Part shown: positions 52,507 to 61,026 of the stretch, one piece after another | How the letters are laid out: every line of letters starts with the position of its first letter | Position numbering within the stretch: the first letter of the stretch is position 1 | NCBI GenBank assembly: GCA_016711405.1 | Contig: JADJSZ010000013.1 | Coordinates: forward strand, 1 to 64,000 | DNA length: 64,000 nt | From: Candidatus Hadersleviella danica | Lineage (GTDB): Bacteria; Chloroflexota; Anaerolineae; Promineifilales; Promineifilaceae | Direction: 5' to 3' | The notes under the pieces: model-generated | Database searches by the model: none | Told to the model about the DNA's origin: nothing | The model's input: the letters and a program-made list of their open reading frames with translations, nothing else | Position numbers and translations under genes: made by a program

Positions 52507-53508
52507 ATGAGCGACAACGACATCCAAGAACCATTATTACCACCTGACGAAATGCCCCAACCTGCCAAAGCCATGGGGCTGAATGGGCAAAGCACATTAA
52601 CGGCCGCCAGCCACCCCTTCACCCAACACATGCGCGATGAGGGGTTCGCCATCAACACCGTTAAATCTTTTGGAAGCGATTTACGCCTGCTGACCAGCTT
52701 TTTGGGAGCCAACCAAATTTTGGGCGAAATCGGCACGGACGAACTCAACAAATTCCTCAATCGGTTGGTATACGAGCGGGGTGTGCCTTGTAGCCCCAAG
52801 AGTTATGCTCGGCGCATCACGACCATGAAGGTCTTTTTTGCGTGGTTGCACGAAGCGGGTGTGCTCCTCTATGACCCCGCCAAAGCGGTGGTGCAACACA
52901 GCGCCATCAGCCCCCTGCCCACCATCCCCACCGATGAGCAAATTGCCCAAGCGGTGGCGGCCAGCGAGGCGTGGCGGCGAGGGCAATCGCTTGGGCCAAA
53001 CAAGCGCAAGGCAGATGCACGGCCGCACCTTCTCCTGACCCTGCTCCTGCAAACGGGCATCAAAAAGGGAGAGGCGATGGGGTTAGTCCTCAACCACATC
53101 GAGCGCGAAGAGCACAACCCCCAAATTTTCATCCGCTACAAGAACCCCCGCCTGCGCACCAAAGAGCGGCGGTTGGCCATTGAACCCAGTTGGCTAGATG
53201 TGCTGGATGAGTATGTGGGACAGTACAGCATCAAAGAGCCGTTGTTCACCTGCACCCCGCGCAACCTCGAGTATATTTTGCGCGATATTGGGGACGATGC
53301 GGGGTTGGAGCGCGGGCTTATCTCGTTTGAGAATTTGCGCTGGGTCTCCGCCCTGACCGATATGAAAAATGGGATGGATCACGACCTCATCCGCGAGAAG
53401 CAGGGGCTTTCTAAAATTACGTGGCGCGAAACGCGCAGTAAGTTGGAGCGGCTGTGGGAAAAGCAACGCATTGCGGCCGAGGTGGAAGAAGCAGTGGCGA
53501 GTGAGTAG
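52507..53508 (+). CDS. XerC/D-like tyrosine recombinase with altered active site
   Basis: 333 residues from ATG 52507 (AAGGAG 12 bases upstream; a TTG at 52459 is possible). The N-terminal SAM-like core-binding domain is clear (AINTVKSFGSDLRLLTSFLG; SYARRITTMKVFFAWLHEAG). The catalytic domain keeps the fold (HLLLTLLLQTGIKKGEAMGL), but the residues differ: the first Arg (TGLR-E) is Lys, the HxxR box reads ENLRW with only Arg kept, the second His is missing (KQGLSKITW) and no nucleophilic Tyr is evident after it. So strand cleavage is doubtful; DNA binding may remain. No attachment site or element boundary is seen. Confidence 0.75.
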   Translation: MSDNDIQEPLLPPDEMPQPAKAMGLNGQSTLTAASHPFTQHMRDEGFAINTVKSFGSDLRLLTSFLGANQILGEIGTDELNKFLNRLVYERGVPCSPKSYARRITTMKVFFAWLHEAGVLLYDPAKAVVQHSAISPLPTIPTDEQIAQAVAASEAWRRGQSLGPNKRKADARPHLLLTLLLQTGIKKGEAMGLVLNHIEREEHNPQIFIRYKNPRLRTKERRLAIEPSWLDVLDEYVGQYSIKEPLFTCTPRNLEYILRDIGDDAGLERGLISFENLRWVSALTDMKNGMDHDLIREKQGLSKITWRETRSKLERLWEKQRIAAEVEEAVASE

Positions 53509-53539
53509 GGGTTAGTGGTTAGTGTTGCTGAAATGCTGA

Positions 53540-55094
53540 CTAGCTGACTAGCTGAAAAGCTTTCTCGGCAATGACCATCACGGGGGCATTGGTGTTGCCG
53601 CTGACAATGCGCGGCATGATGGACGCATCTGCTACGCGCAAGTTGGCAAGGCCACGCACCCGCAAATCAGGTGTCACCACGGCCGCTTCATCCCCCGCCC
53701 CCCCCATCTGGCACGTCCCCACAGGGTGGTACATCGTCCCCACCCGTTGGCGAATAAATTCACGGATGGCCTCCTCATCATCCTGCGCGACGGCCGTGCC
53801 GGCCCAATTCGGTCGGCTGGTGTGGCGCAAAAGCGGTCGTGCCCGCCAACCGCCGCGCCAGCCGCACCCCCGCCACCAACACCGCCATATCCACCTCTTC
53901 CGCCAAATAATTGGGCTGGATGAGCGGCGCGGCCAACGGGTCGGGGCTGGCCAAGGCCACAAAGCCTCGGCTCGCGGGCCGCAACAAGGTCGCCCCCAGT
54001 GAAAAGCCATGTGTCGCAGGCGTGTTCGTGACCACCATCGGGCAAAAGTGGTATTGCAAATCGGGGCGAGCAACGTGGGCGGCCGTCCGCACAAACGCCG
54101 TCGCCTCGCTGATGTTGGAGCTGGCCACCCCCGTGCCGTGCGCTTGCCATGTGGCGAGGTTGGCGGCCGTTTCCCATTCGGCAATCGAACTGGGTGCGGG
54201 AATGGCAAACGGCACATAAACCACAGGATGATCTTGCAGATTTTGCCCCACCCCCGCCAACTCCACCACCTGTGCAATGCCCCATTTGGCCAGCTCCGCC
54301 GCTGGCCACCCCCGACAGTAACAGCAATTGGGGGTGTTAATCGCCCCACCACAGAGCCAAATCTCGCCACGGGCGCGGGTGGTGTGCAAACGGCCGTCTT
54401 GAGCAAATTCCACCCCCACGGCCGTGTGCCCTCAAACAAATGCGCGTGGCCTGTGCCCCTGTGGCAATGGTCAGGTTGGGGCGGTGGGCGATGGGATGCA
54501 GGAAGGCATCGGCCGCGCTGTGACGACGGCCCTCTTTTTGGGTTACTTGCAACAGGCCAAACCCCTCTTGGCTGGCTCCGTTAAAATCGGGATTGGCGGG
54601 ATAGCCCAGTTCTTGCCCCGCCTGTACAAACGCCTTGGCCAAGGGGTTGGGGCTGGCCAAATCGGCCACATTGAGTTCGCCGCCCGTGCCGTGGAACGCA
54701 TCTGCGCCCCGCTCTTGGTGCGCCATCTGCTTAAAGAGGGGCAACAGCGATTCGTAATCCCAGCCTGCACAGCCCAATTTGCCCCCTTCGTCGTAATCTT
54801 CGCGCTGGCCGCGAATGTAAATCATGGCATTGGTGGCACTGCTTCCGCCCAATGTTTTGCCACGTGGCCAGTATTGCTGGCGGCCGTTGATACCCGGTTG
54901 GGCGGCCGTTTTGTAGGCCCAATCCACGGCCGTGCGAAACAGCCTCCGCCATGCGCGGGGATGGGAATATAGGGTTCGTCGCGGCCGTCGCCGCCTGCTT
55001 CCAGCAACAAAACGGTGCGCTGGCCGTCGGCCGTGAGCCGATTGGCCAACACACACCCAGCCGAACCTGCGCCAATGATGATGTGGTCGTACAT
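53540..55094 (-). pseudogene. GMC-family oxidoreductase (choline dehydrogenase-like), frameshifted
   Basis: The N-terminus from ATG 55094 is MYDHIIIGAGSAGCVLANRL and LLLEAGG (FAD Rossmann). Further pieces in other frames are GGSSATNAMIYIRGQREDYD, GWDYESLLPLFKQMAHQERG, EIWLCGGAINTPN, GVGQNLQDHPVVYVPFAIPA, and the C-terminal HPVGTCQMG and VADASIMPRIVSGNTNAPVM. At least four indels separate them. All family motifs survive, so sequence error is a good explanation. Size after joining is about 515 residues, normal for the family. Substrate (choline or another alcohol) is unknown. Confidence 0.85.
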
Positions 55095-55240
55095 GGGGGG
55101 GAGTGGTTAGTGAGTAGTAGTGGTTAGTGAGTAGTGGGGAGAGGTGCTTTGTCCAATGACAAATAATCTCCAAAAAGGGTAGAATAGCCACATTATAATT
55201 CAGTTTCCTTCCACGTCCCCAGTCCCTCGTCCCCAGTCCT

Positions 55241-56038
55241 ATGAAAGAGCTTGTCCAACAACAATTTGGTGATAAAGCGGCCGCGTATGCCACCAGCACC
55301 GTCCATGCTAAGGGGGCTAGTTTGGCGCGGGTGGTGGAATTGCTCCAGCCCCAGCCTAGTTGGCGGGTGCTGGATGTGGCCACGGCCGCTGGCCACACCG
55401 CCCACGCCCTCGCCCCGCACGTCGCCTACGTCGTCGCCACCGATTTGACCTACAACATGCTCCCCAAGGCGCGGCAGTTGGCGGCCGAGCGCGGCCTGCT
55501 CAACGAAGAATTTGGCGCGGCCGATGCCGAACTGCTCCCCTTCGCCGATGGCTCGTTTGATGTGGTGGCTTGCCGCATTGCCCCGCACCACTTCCCCGAT
55601 GTGCCCCAGTTTGTGCGCGAAAGTACGCGGGTGTTGCGGCCGAATGGCTGGTTGGTGGTGGTGGATAACATCGTGCCCGATGTGCGGAGCCGCAAGAAGA
55701 AGGAGCGGGAGGCGCAACAAGCGGCGGGCGATTATATTAACGGTTTCGAGAAGTTGCGCGACCCGAGCCACGGCCGTTGCCTCTCTGTGCTAGAATGGCG
55801 CAACTTGTTCACGGCCGTGGGCCTGCGCGTGGCGCACACGGAAACGGCCGCCAAAGCGATGGAATTTGCGGATTGGGCGGCGCGGATGCGGGTGAGCACG
55901 GCCGATACCACCCGCCTGCGGGTCATGCTGACCCAAGCCTCCACCCTTGTGGAACAGTTTTTGACCCCCACTTTTACGGGCGATAGAATAGATTTTCACC
56001 TCCACGAAGCCATTCTCATAGGGCAAAAACCCACCTAA
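55241..56038 (+). CDS. Class I SAM-dependent methyltransferase (UbiE-like)
   Basis: 265 residues, intact. FGDKAAAYATSTVHAKGASL at the N-terminus, motif I as VLDVATAAGHTAHALAP (with DVATAAGH in place of DxGxGxG), ATDLTYNML (post-I Asp), EFGAADAELLPFADGSFDVV (motif II), and VLRPNGWLVVVDNIVPD (motif III). The arrangement is like UbiE/Coq5 and other small-molecule methyltransferases. Substrate unknown. GTCCCCA repeats directly precede the ATG. The next two genes are of a different, AT-rich composition. Confidence 0.9.
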   Translation: MKELVQQQFGDKAAAYATSTVHAKGASLARVVELLQPQPSWRVLDVATAAGHTAHALAPHVAYVVATDLTYNMLPKARQLAAERGLLNEEFGAADAELLPFADGSFDVVACRIAPHHFPDVPQFVRESTRVLRPNGWLVVVDNIVPDVRSRKKKEREAQQAAGDYINGFEKLRDPSHGRCLSVLEWRNLFTAVGLRVAHTETAAKAMEFADWAARMRVSTADTTRLRVMLTQASTLVEQFLTPTFTGDRIDFHLHEAILIGQKPT

Positions 56039-56096
56039 AACTCTAAAAGACAAAGTGATTGACAAATAATAAAGCAAAGCAGGGTGAGAGGATATT

Positions 56097-56320
56097 ATGA
56101 CCCAGATAGAACTTAAACAAGCCCAAGAACACCTATTAGAACTTATTGAGTTGGCAGTTCAAGGAGAAGAAATTATTATTTATAAAAACAAGAAACCTCT
56201 GGTGAAACTTATTCCTATTTCGCCAAAAAGACAATTGCGTCAATTTGGTAGTGCAAAGGTCTAATAGTCATCGAAGATGATTTCGATGAGCCACTCGAAG
56301 AATTCGAGGAGTATATGTAA
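56097..56320 (+). CDS. Phd/YefM-type antitoxin, one homopolymer frameshift
   Basis: From ATG 56097: MTQIELKQAQEHLLELIELA, VQGEEIIIYKNKKPLVKLIP, which is the Phd-like DNA-binding domain. A stop appears at about 56263, but adding one G in AAAGGTCT (near 56257) gives GLIVIEDDFDEPLEEFEEYM with the stop at 56318-56320 overlapping the toxin start (TAATG). That acidic C-terminal tail is what binds a PIN toxin in such pairs. About 75 residues after correction. AT-rich and without any CGGCCG site. Confidence 0.85.
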
Positions 56321-56706
56321 TGCGACTATTGCTTGATACTCACACGTTTATTTGGTTTATTACAGGCAATCCACAATTACCTCCTAAAATCCGTCACCTG
56401 ATTGCAGATATTGACCATGATGTTTTTATTAGCATGGCCAGCTTATGGGAAATGGCAATCAAAAATAGCAGAGGTAAACTCACATTCAATCAACCCTTTG
56501 AAAAACTTATTCCCGAGCAACTCGACCTCAACGAAATTCAAATTTTGCCAATTACGCTGAGTGATTTAACAAATCTCATTTATTTGCCATTTAATCATCG
56601 AGACCCATTTGACCGATTAATTGTGGCCCAAGCAATAAGCAGTGAATTGCCTATTGTTACCAGAGATAGCGAGTTTGTAAATTATCCCGTTGAACTGATT
56701 TGGTGA
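56320..56706 (+). CDS. vapC: VapC-type PIN domain toxin
   Basis: 128 residues, intact. PIN catalytic acidics: LLLDTHTFIWFI (Asp), SLWEMAIKN (Glu), DPFDRLIVAQ (Asp in the HRDPFDR motif), and TRDSEF (Asp). These define the YfiM/PIN_Sll0205 VapC subgroup, a ribonuclease held inactive by the upstream antitoxin. The ATG overlaps the antitoxin stop. Composition is AT-rich compared with both neighbours and CGGCCG is absent, suggesting acquisition by transfer. Confidence 0.93.
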   Translation: MRLLLDTHTFIWFITGNPQLPPKIRHLIADIDHDVFISMASLWEMAIKNSRGKLTFNQPFEKLIPEQLDLNEIQILPITLSDLTNLIYLPFNHRDPFDRLIVAQAISSELPIVTRDSEFVNYPVELIW

Positions 56707-56760
56707 AATAAGTTAATTTGTACCACAGACTCCTCTACCTCTATCTTCCCTCTCTACCTC

Positions 56761-58148
56761 ATGTCAAAAACCTATCACTTTTGGATAACCGGCTGTCAGA
56801 TGAATTATGCCGATGCGCGGCGGGTGGAGACCGGGTTGGAAAAGCTCGGCTATAAGGCCAACCCCAGCATCGAGGATGCGGATGTGGTCGTGCTACAGAC
56901 CTGCACCGTGCGCCAACAGTCGGAAGACAAGGCTTACGGCCGTCTGCACACCCTGCGCCCCCTCAAAGAACAATTCCCCGATAAGACCATCGCCGTCATG
57001 GGGTGCGTCGTCGGTGTGCGTGGCAACGAACCGCTCGAGAAGAAATTCCCCTTTGTGGATGTGTTTATGGAACCCTCCACCGATGGCCAGCCGCTGGTCG
57101 CCCATCTGACCCAAGAGGAGGCGCAGGCGGTGGAGGAAACGGCCGCCGCCCAACGCCACGCATGGCAAGATGGGGAAGTCGTGCTTTCGGCCGATTTGGT
57201 GGGCGAACAAGCCCCCGTTTCCGCTCCCGTAGCCATCGTGTATGGCTGTTCCCATGCCTGCACCTTCTGCATCATTCCGCAAAACGCGGCCGTGAACGGA
57301 GTTGCCCCGTGGGCGAAATCGTGGCCGAAGTGCGCTCCCTCGTCCGCCAAGGGGTCAAAGAGGTGGTCTTGCTTGGCCAAATCGTAGACCGCTACGGTTA
57401 CGATGTGCCCGATGGCCCCGACTTGGCCGATTTGCTTCAGGCCGTCAATGGGGTCGAGGGTCTCGAGCGCATCCGCTTCTTGACCAGCCATCCAACTACA
57501 TGACCGACAAAATCCTGCACGCCGTGCGGGATTTGACCCAAGGTGATGCCCCAAATCGAAGTGCCGATTCAGGCGGGCAACAACGAAGTGCTGGCCAACA
57601 TGCGCCGCGAATACACCCGCGAGGAGTACCGCGCCCTCATCCACAAAATTCGGGCGATTATGCCCGATGCGGCCATTCACGGGGACATTATCGTCGGCTT
57701 CCCCGGCGAAACGGATGCGCAATTCCAAGATACCTACGACATTTTGGAAGAACTGCAACTCGACAAAATCCACCTTGCCCGCTATAGCCCCCGCCCCGGC
57801 ACGGTTAGTGCCCGCAAAATGGAGGATGATGTGCCCGAGGATGAAAAACGGCGCCGCTTCCAGCTATTAGAGGAGCAACAAAAGCGCACGGCACTGGACA
57901 AAAACAACCGTTTTTGGGGCACTGTGCAAGAGGTGTTGGTGGAGGATATGCACAAGGGGCGTTGGCGCGGCCGTAATCCGCACAACAAACTCATCTTTTT
58001 CGACGACCCCCGCGATTTGCGCGGCCAGTTGGTCAATGTGCGCATCACATGGGCAGGGCCGTGGAGCATGTCGGGTGAGGCGGTAGATAAGCCCGTCGCG
58101 GCCGAGCCTGTGCTGGCAGTGGAGAGTATCCCGTTGGCAGTGTTTTAA
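56761..58148 (+). pseudogene. miaB: tRNA methylthiotransferase MiaB-like, frameshifted
   Basis: MiaB adds a methylthio group to i6A37 of tRNAs with two Fe-S clusters. The N-terminal UPF0004 domain has its Cys at ITGCQMNYADARR, LQTCTVRQQSE and AVMGCVV. Radical-SAM cysteines are in YGCSHACTFCIIP. Then frame breaks occur near 57290, 57490 (HPNYMTDKIL needs one C) and 57540, after which MPQIEVPIQAGNNEVLANMR, HGDIIVGFPGET, YSPRPGT and the TRAM domain (LVEDMHKGRWRGRNPHNKLI) continue to 58148. The pieces give about 463 residues when joined, the normal size. The related family member RimO or MtaB cannot be excluded, but N-terminal spacing fits MiaB. Confidence 0.85.
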
Positions 58149-58157
58149 GGGCTATAA

Positions 58158-58215
58158 GCTGTCAGCTATTAGCCTTTAGCCATAAGCCAACAGCTTACAG
58201 CTAATAGCTAACAGC
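58158..58215. repeat. 16-bp inverted repeat of GCTATTA/GCTGTCA units
   Basis: GCTGTCAGCTATTAGC (58158-58173) and GCTAATAGCTAACAGC (58200-58215) pair with one mismatch. It lies between the MiaB gene and the next gene. Confidence 0.8.
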
Positions 58216-58231
58216 TGAAAGCTAACAACCC

Positions 58232-58935
58232 ATGCCCTCCTCAAATTCCACAAAACCCCTATTTATGTGCCCGACCCGACGCGGGCGAAGCCGTTTATTA
58301 CGGCCGAAGAACAAACCCGCGCGGCCGAAAATCCGCCGTGGCCCGTGCCTTTCCATTGCAAGCCGTGGGTGGATGGCCAAACAGCGGGCTGGACACTCTA
58401 CTACGGCTACCTCACGCCGATTGTGGTGCGGGGGATGGGCGGGGGGCGGATTGCAGTGGACAACCTCGAGCAGTTGGCGCGGGAGACGAACCAGCCCAAG
58501 GTGGTTGACCAGTTTGCGGATGGGTATTTTGGCCTTAGCACGGGGTATTACTTCCAAACCCCAGCGGGGTTTGCCAGCTTGTTTATCCCTTCCCCCCATG
58601 CCCCCGCTGGCCTTAATTTGTTGACGGCCGTTCTCGAGACGGCGTGGTATGCCCGCCCCATCTTTTTGGTGTACCATGCCCCCGCCGAGGGGGAGCAGGT
58701 GGCCTTGGATTACAAACAACCCATCGGCCGGGTGCTGGTTGTGCCCCTGCCCAGCCAAACGGAGGCGCAGGCGATGACGGCCGAGGAGGTTGCCGCCCTG
58801 CAAACTGAGGAGCAAGCGTATTTGGCGGAGGAGCGCACGACACCGCACAAATGGACGGCCGCGACGGGGGCGAGCTTTACCCACCTGTACAAAATCAAAG
58901 CACGGGAACACGCCAGCCAAACCAAAGCGGAATGA
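58232..58935 (+). CDS. DUF6065-like hypothetical protein
   Basis: In the main frame the protein reads from HKTPIYVPDPTRAKPFITAE to HASQTKAE, about 230 residues. The ATG at 58232 (ATGCCCTCC) is one base out of frame; adding a C there would give MPLLKFHKTPIY, otherwise GTG 58267 would start it. Segments WTLYYGYLTPIVVRG, STGYYFQTPAGFASLFIPSP and AVLETAWYARPIFLVYHAP, then QPIGRVLVVPLPS, recall DUF6065, a beta-rich family beside peptide-modifying genes elsewhere. No signal peptide, no clear catalytic motif. Function unknown. Confidence 0.6.
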
Positions 58936-58962
58936 GCGACGGGTGACTATTTTCTGCCAAAG

Positions 58963-59037
58963 GGTATTGGTGTACTGGTCTATTGGTATATTGGTGTATT
59001 TAATAGACCAATACACAACGACACCAATACACCAATA
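58963..59037. repeat. Imperfect inverted repeat of TATTGGT(GTA) units
   Basis: GGTATTGGTGTACTGGTC and TATTGGTATATTGGTGTATT on the left, ATAGACCAATACAC and ACACCAATACACCAAT on the right. Third member of the family at 7584 and 51232; here it lies between co-directional genes. Confidence 0.75.
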
Positions 59038-59069
59038 AACTTATCCACCTTTCCCCAAGGAGATAACCG

Positions 59070-59912
59070 ATGAACCACCTGAATGGCTTGAGCCAGCGTG
59101 AGCGGCAGGTAGCCGAACTGCTGTTGCAAGGGCAGAGCAACAAACAAATCGCCTTGCAGTTGGGCATTGCCCAACGCACAGTGGAGTTTCACCTCCAAAA
59201 CTGCTATGCCAAGCTCCAAGTTGGTTCACGGGTAGAACTTATCCTCAAGTTGCGGCCGTCCACAGGCACAGAAACGGCCGACCTGCGGGAACCCACAGTT
59301 GAGCCAGCCCCCGTCCAAACGTATCATAGCCATGAACCCACTTCCCCCAAGCCGTGGGTGCAATCCTTACGACAAAATTGGTTGGTAATAAAAAAGGAGT
59401 TGGCAATGACCAAAAAAGCGTTTGTGACGGATGTGACCCACTTTTTGCAGAACCATTTGGTGGGTGTGGGAGTCTTGTTGTGGATAGCGGCCAGTCTGAT
59501 GGTGCGCTATGTGGTTCTCCACATTGGCCTCTATTTTTGGGTCTCCTATGCCCTCATTGGGCTGGTGCTGACCCTTGGCAGTCTCTACTTGGGGCGGGGG
59601 TTGCGCATGCTAGGGGCAGGGCAGTTGAGCCACAGAGCGGCGGGGATGGTGGTGGCATGGCTGTTGTTGCCTTTGGGGGTAGCGGCCGTAGATTGGGTCT
59701 TGCTCTACACGGTGGCCAAATGGACGGGCGAGGCTTCGGTCAGTTTGCCGGGACTGGTTAACGAAGCGACATGGCGCACCACGGCCGATGGCTTCTCCTA
59801 CCTCCACCGCCAACGGCTTACTTCGCACGATACATTGTGGCTATGGACGGCCGTTTACATGTTGCTCCTTGTCATTCTCGGCCGCCAGTGGCGAGGGAGT
59901 GCTGAGTATTGA
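59070..59912 (+). CDS. LuxR-type HTH protein with C-terminal membrane domain
   Basis: 280 residues, intact, AAGGAG before ATG 59070. Residues 5-62 are a GerE/LuxR HTH (LSQRERQVAELLLQGQSNKQ, IALQLGIAQRTVEFHLQNCY, AKLQVGSRVEL). A linker of about 70 residues is followed by four hydrophobic helices (VGVGVLLWIAASLMVRYVVL; FWVSYALIGLVLTLGSLYLG; AAGMVVAWLLLPLGVAAVDW; LWLWTAVYMLLLVIL). LuxR HTH usually sits at the C-terminus of cytosolic proteins; here it is N-terminal and tethered to the membrane, so it would act as a one-component membrane regulator. The signal is unknown. Confidence 0.85.
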   Translation: MNHLNGLSQRERQVAELLLQGQSNKQIALQLGIAQRTVEFHLQNCYAKLQVGSRVELILKLRPSTGTETADLREPTVEPAPVQTYHSHEPTSPKPWVQSLRQNWLVIKKELAMTKKAFVTDVTHFLQNHLVGVGVLLWIAASLMVRYVVLHIGLYFWVSYALIGLVLTLGSLYLGRGLRMLGAGQLSHRAAGMVVAWLLLPLGVAAVDWVLLYTVAKWTGEASVSLPGLVNEATWRTTADGFSYLHRQRLTSHDTLWLWTAVYMLLLVILGRQWRGSAEY

Positions 59913-60036
59913 GTGCTGAGTGCTGAGTGCTGAGTGAGAAGTCGGTCAGTCTTTCAGTCGCTCAGTCTTTCAGTCGGTCAGTCGCTCAGTCACTCCGCAA
60001 TCCGCATTCCCCATTCCGCAATCCCCAACCCCCTTC

Positions 60037-60948
60037 ATGTTCTTGCGCCTTGCCGAACGTCTCACCATTGCCCTGCCCAGCCCCGAGCCGCAGTTGACAC
60101 AGGCATGGGAAGGGCTGTTTTTGGGTGGGGGGGAGCCAGAACCAACGGCCGTGCCCGACTTCCAGTTGGACATCGCCACCACCACAGCGCCTTTGCCCCT
60201 GCCCCCCTGCCCCCCACTGGCGCACATTCCCCGCCCCGTGTACGGCGGCCGAACCCACCACCTAACCATCTACCAACCCACCCCCACCCAATACCACCTC
60301 CTCTTTGATGAGCAGGCGTTGGTGCGGGTAGATTTGGCCACGGGGCAAGCTTACGGGGTCTTGGCCGATGGGGCGCTGGTGGCCAACGGCCGCTTTCTCG
60401 ACCTGACCCTGACCAGTTTGGGGCCGTTTTTGCGGCGGCGGGGGCTGGCCTTGGTGCATGGCTGTGTCGTGGCGCAGGGGGAGGAGGCGTTGTTGTTGCT
60501 GGGCGGCGTGGGGAGCGGCAAAACCACGGCCGCGCTCAGCCTCGTGCTGGGCGGCTGGCACTGGGTGGCCGATGATGTGGTGTTGCTGGCAGAGGAGGAA
60601 GAGGGGGTGGTGGCATGGCCGCTGGCGGCGCGGGTGGGGGTACGGCCGTCGAGCGGCCAATGGCTGGCTCTGCCCGAACAGTTGCCCACTATTTCGGCCG
60701 TGGGGGGTGTGCGCCTGACCCAATTGGCTTACACCCAACTAGCCGATGCCCCCACCAGCCGCCGCCAAACCTTGCCGCGCAGTATCGCGCTGGCGCACCT
60801 TTCGGAAGCGAGTGTAGACCAGTGGGATGCGCCGACGATGGCGGGGCAATTCGCCTTGCTGGAACGATTATGTCAACAAGCACGGCCGTTTGCGCTCGCC
60901 CTCGGCCGTGATGTGGCTGAATTGCCGCGTTGGTGGGAGCAGAAGTAA
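60037..60948 (+). CDS. HprK-like P-loop kinase domain protein
   Basis: 303 residues, intact. The central segment is like the C-terminal domain of HPr kinase: HGCVVAQGEEALLLLGGVGS, with Walker A GGVGSGKTT, then GGWHWVADDVVLL (the D-D Walker B-like motif). The first 140 residues form a beta-rich domain with TYPxxY-like turns and resemble the PqqD- or RiPP-associated HprK-like kinases in layout. It lacks the N-terminal HprK domain and the HprK signature. It could phosphorylate a peptide or protein serine; no RiPP precursor or ABC transporter is nearby. Repeats (CAGTCTTTCAGTCG units) precede the ATG. Confidence 0.75.
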   Translation: MFLRLAERLTIALPSPEPQLTQAWEGLFLGGGEPEPTAVPDFQLDIATTTAPLPLPPCPPLAHIPRPVYGGRTHHLTIYQPTPTQYHLLFDEQALVRVDLATGQAYGVLADGALVANGRFLDLTLTSLGPFLRRRGLALVHGCVVAQGEEALLLLGGVGSGKTTAALSLVLGGWHWVADDVVLLAEEEEGVVAWPLAARVGVRPSSGQWLALPEQLPTISAVGGVRLTQLAYTQLADAPTSRRQTLPRSIALAHLSEASVDQWDAPTMAGQFALLERLCQQARPFALALGRDVAELPRWWEQK

Positions 60949-60950
60949 AA

Positions 60951-61026
60951 AGTGAGAAGTAAAAAGTGAAAAGTGGGGGTCACAAGTGCTTTTCACCTTT
61001 CACCTTTCACTTTTCACCTTTCACTT
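60951..61026. repeat. Inverted AAAAGTGA repeats between convergent genes
   Basis: AGAAGTAAAAAGTGAGAAGT on the left, CACCTTTCACTTTTCACCTT on the right, between the HprK-like gene and the large membrane protein on the minus strand. Confidence 0.75.
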
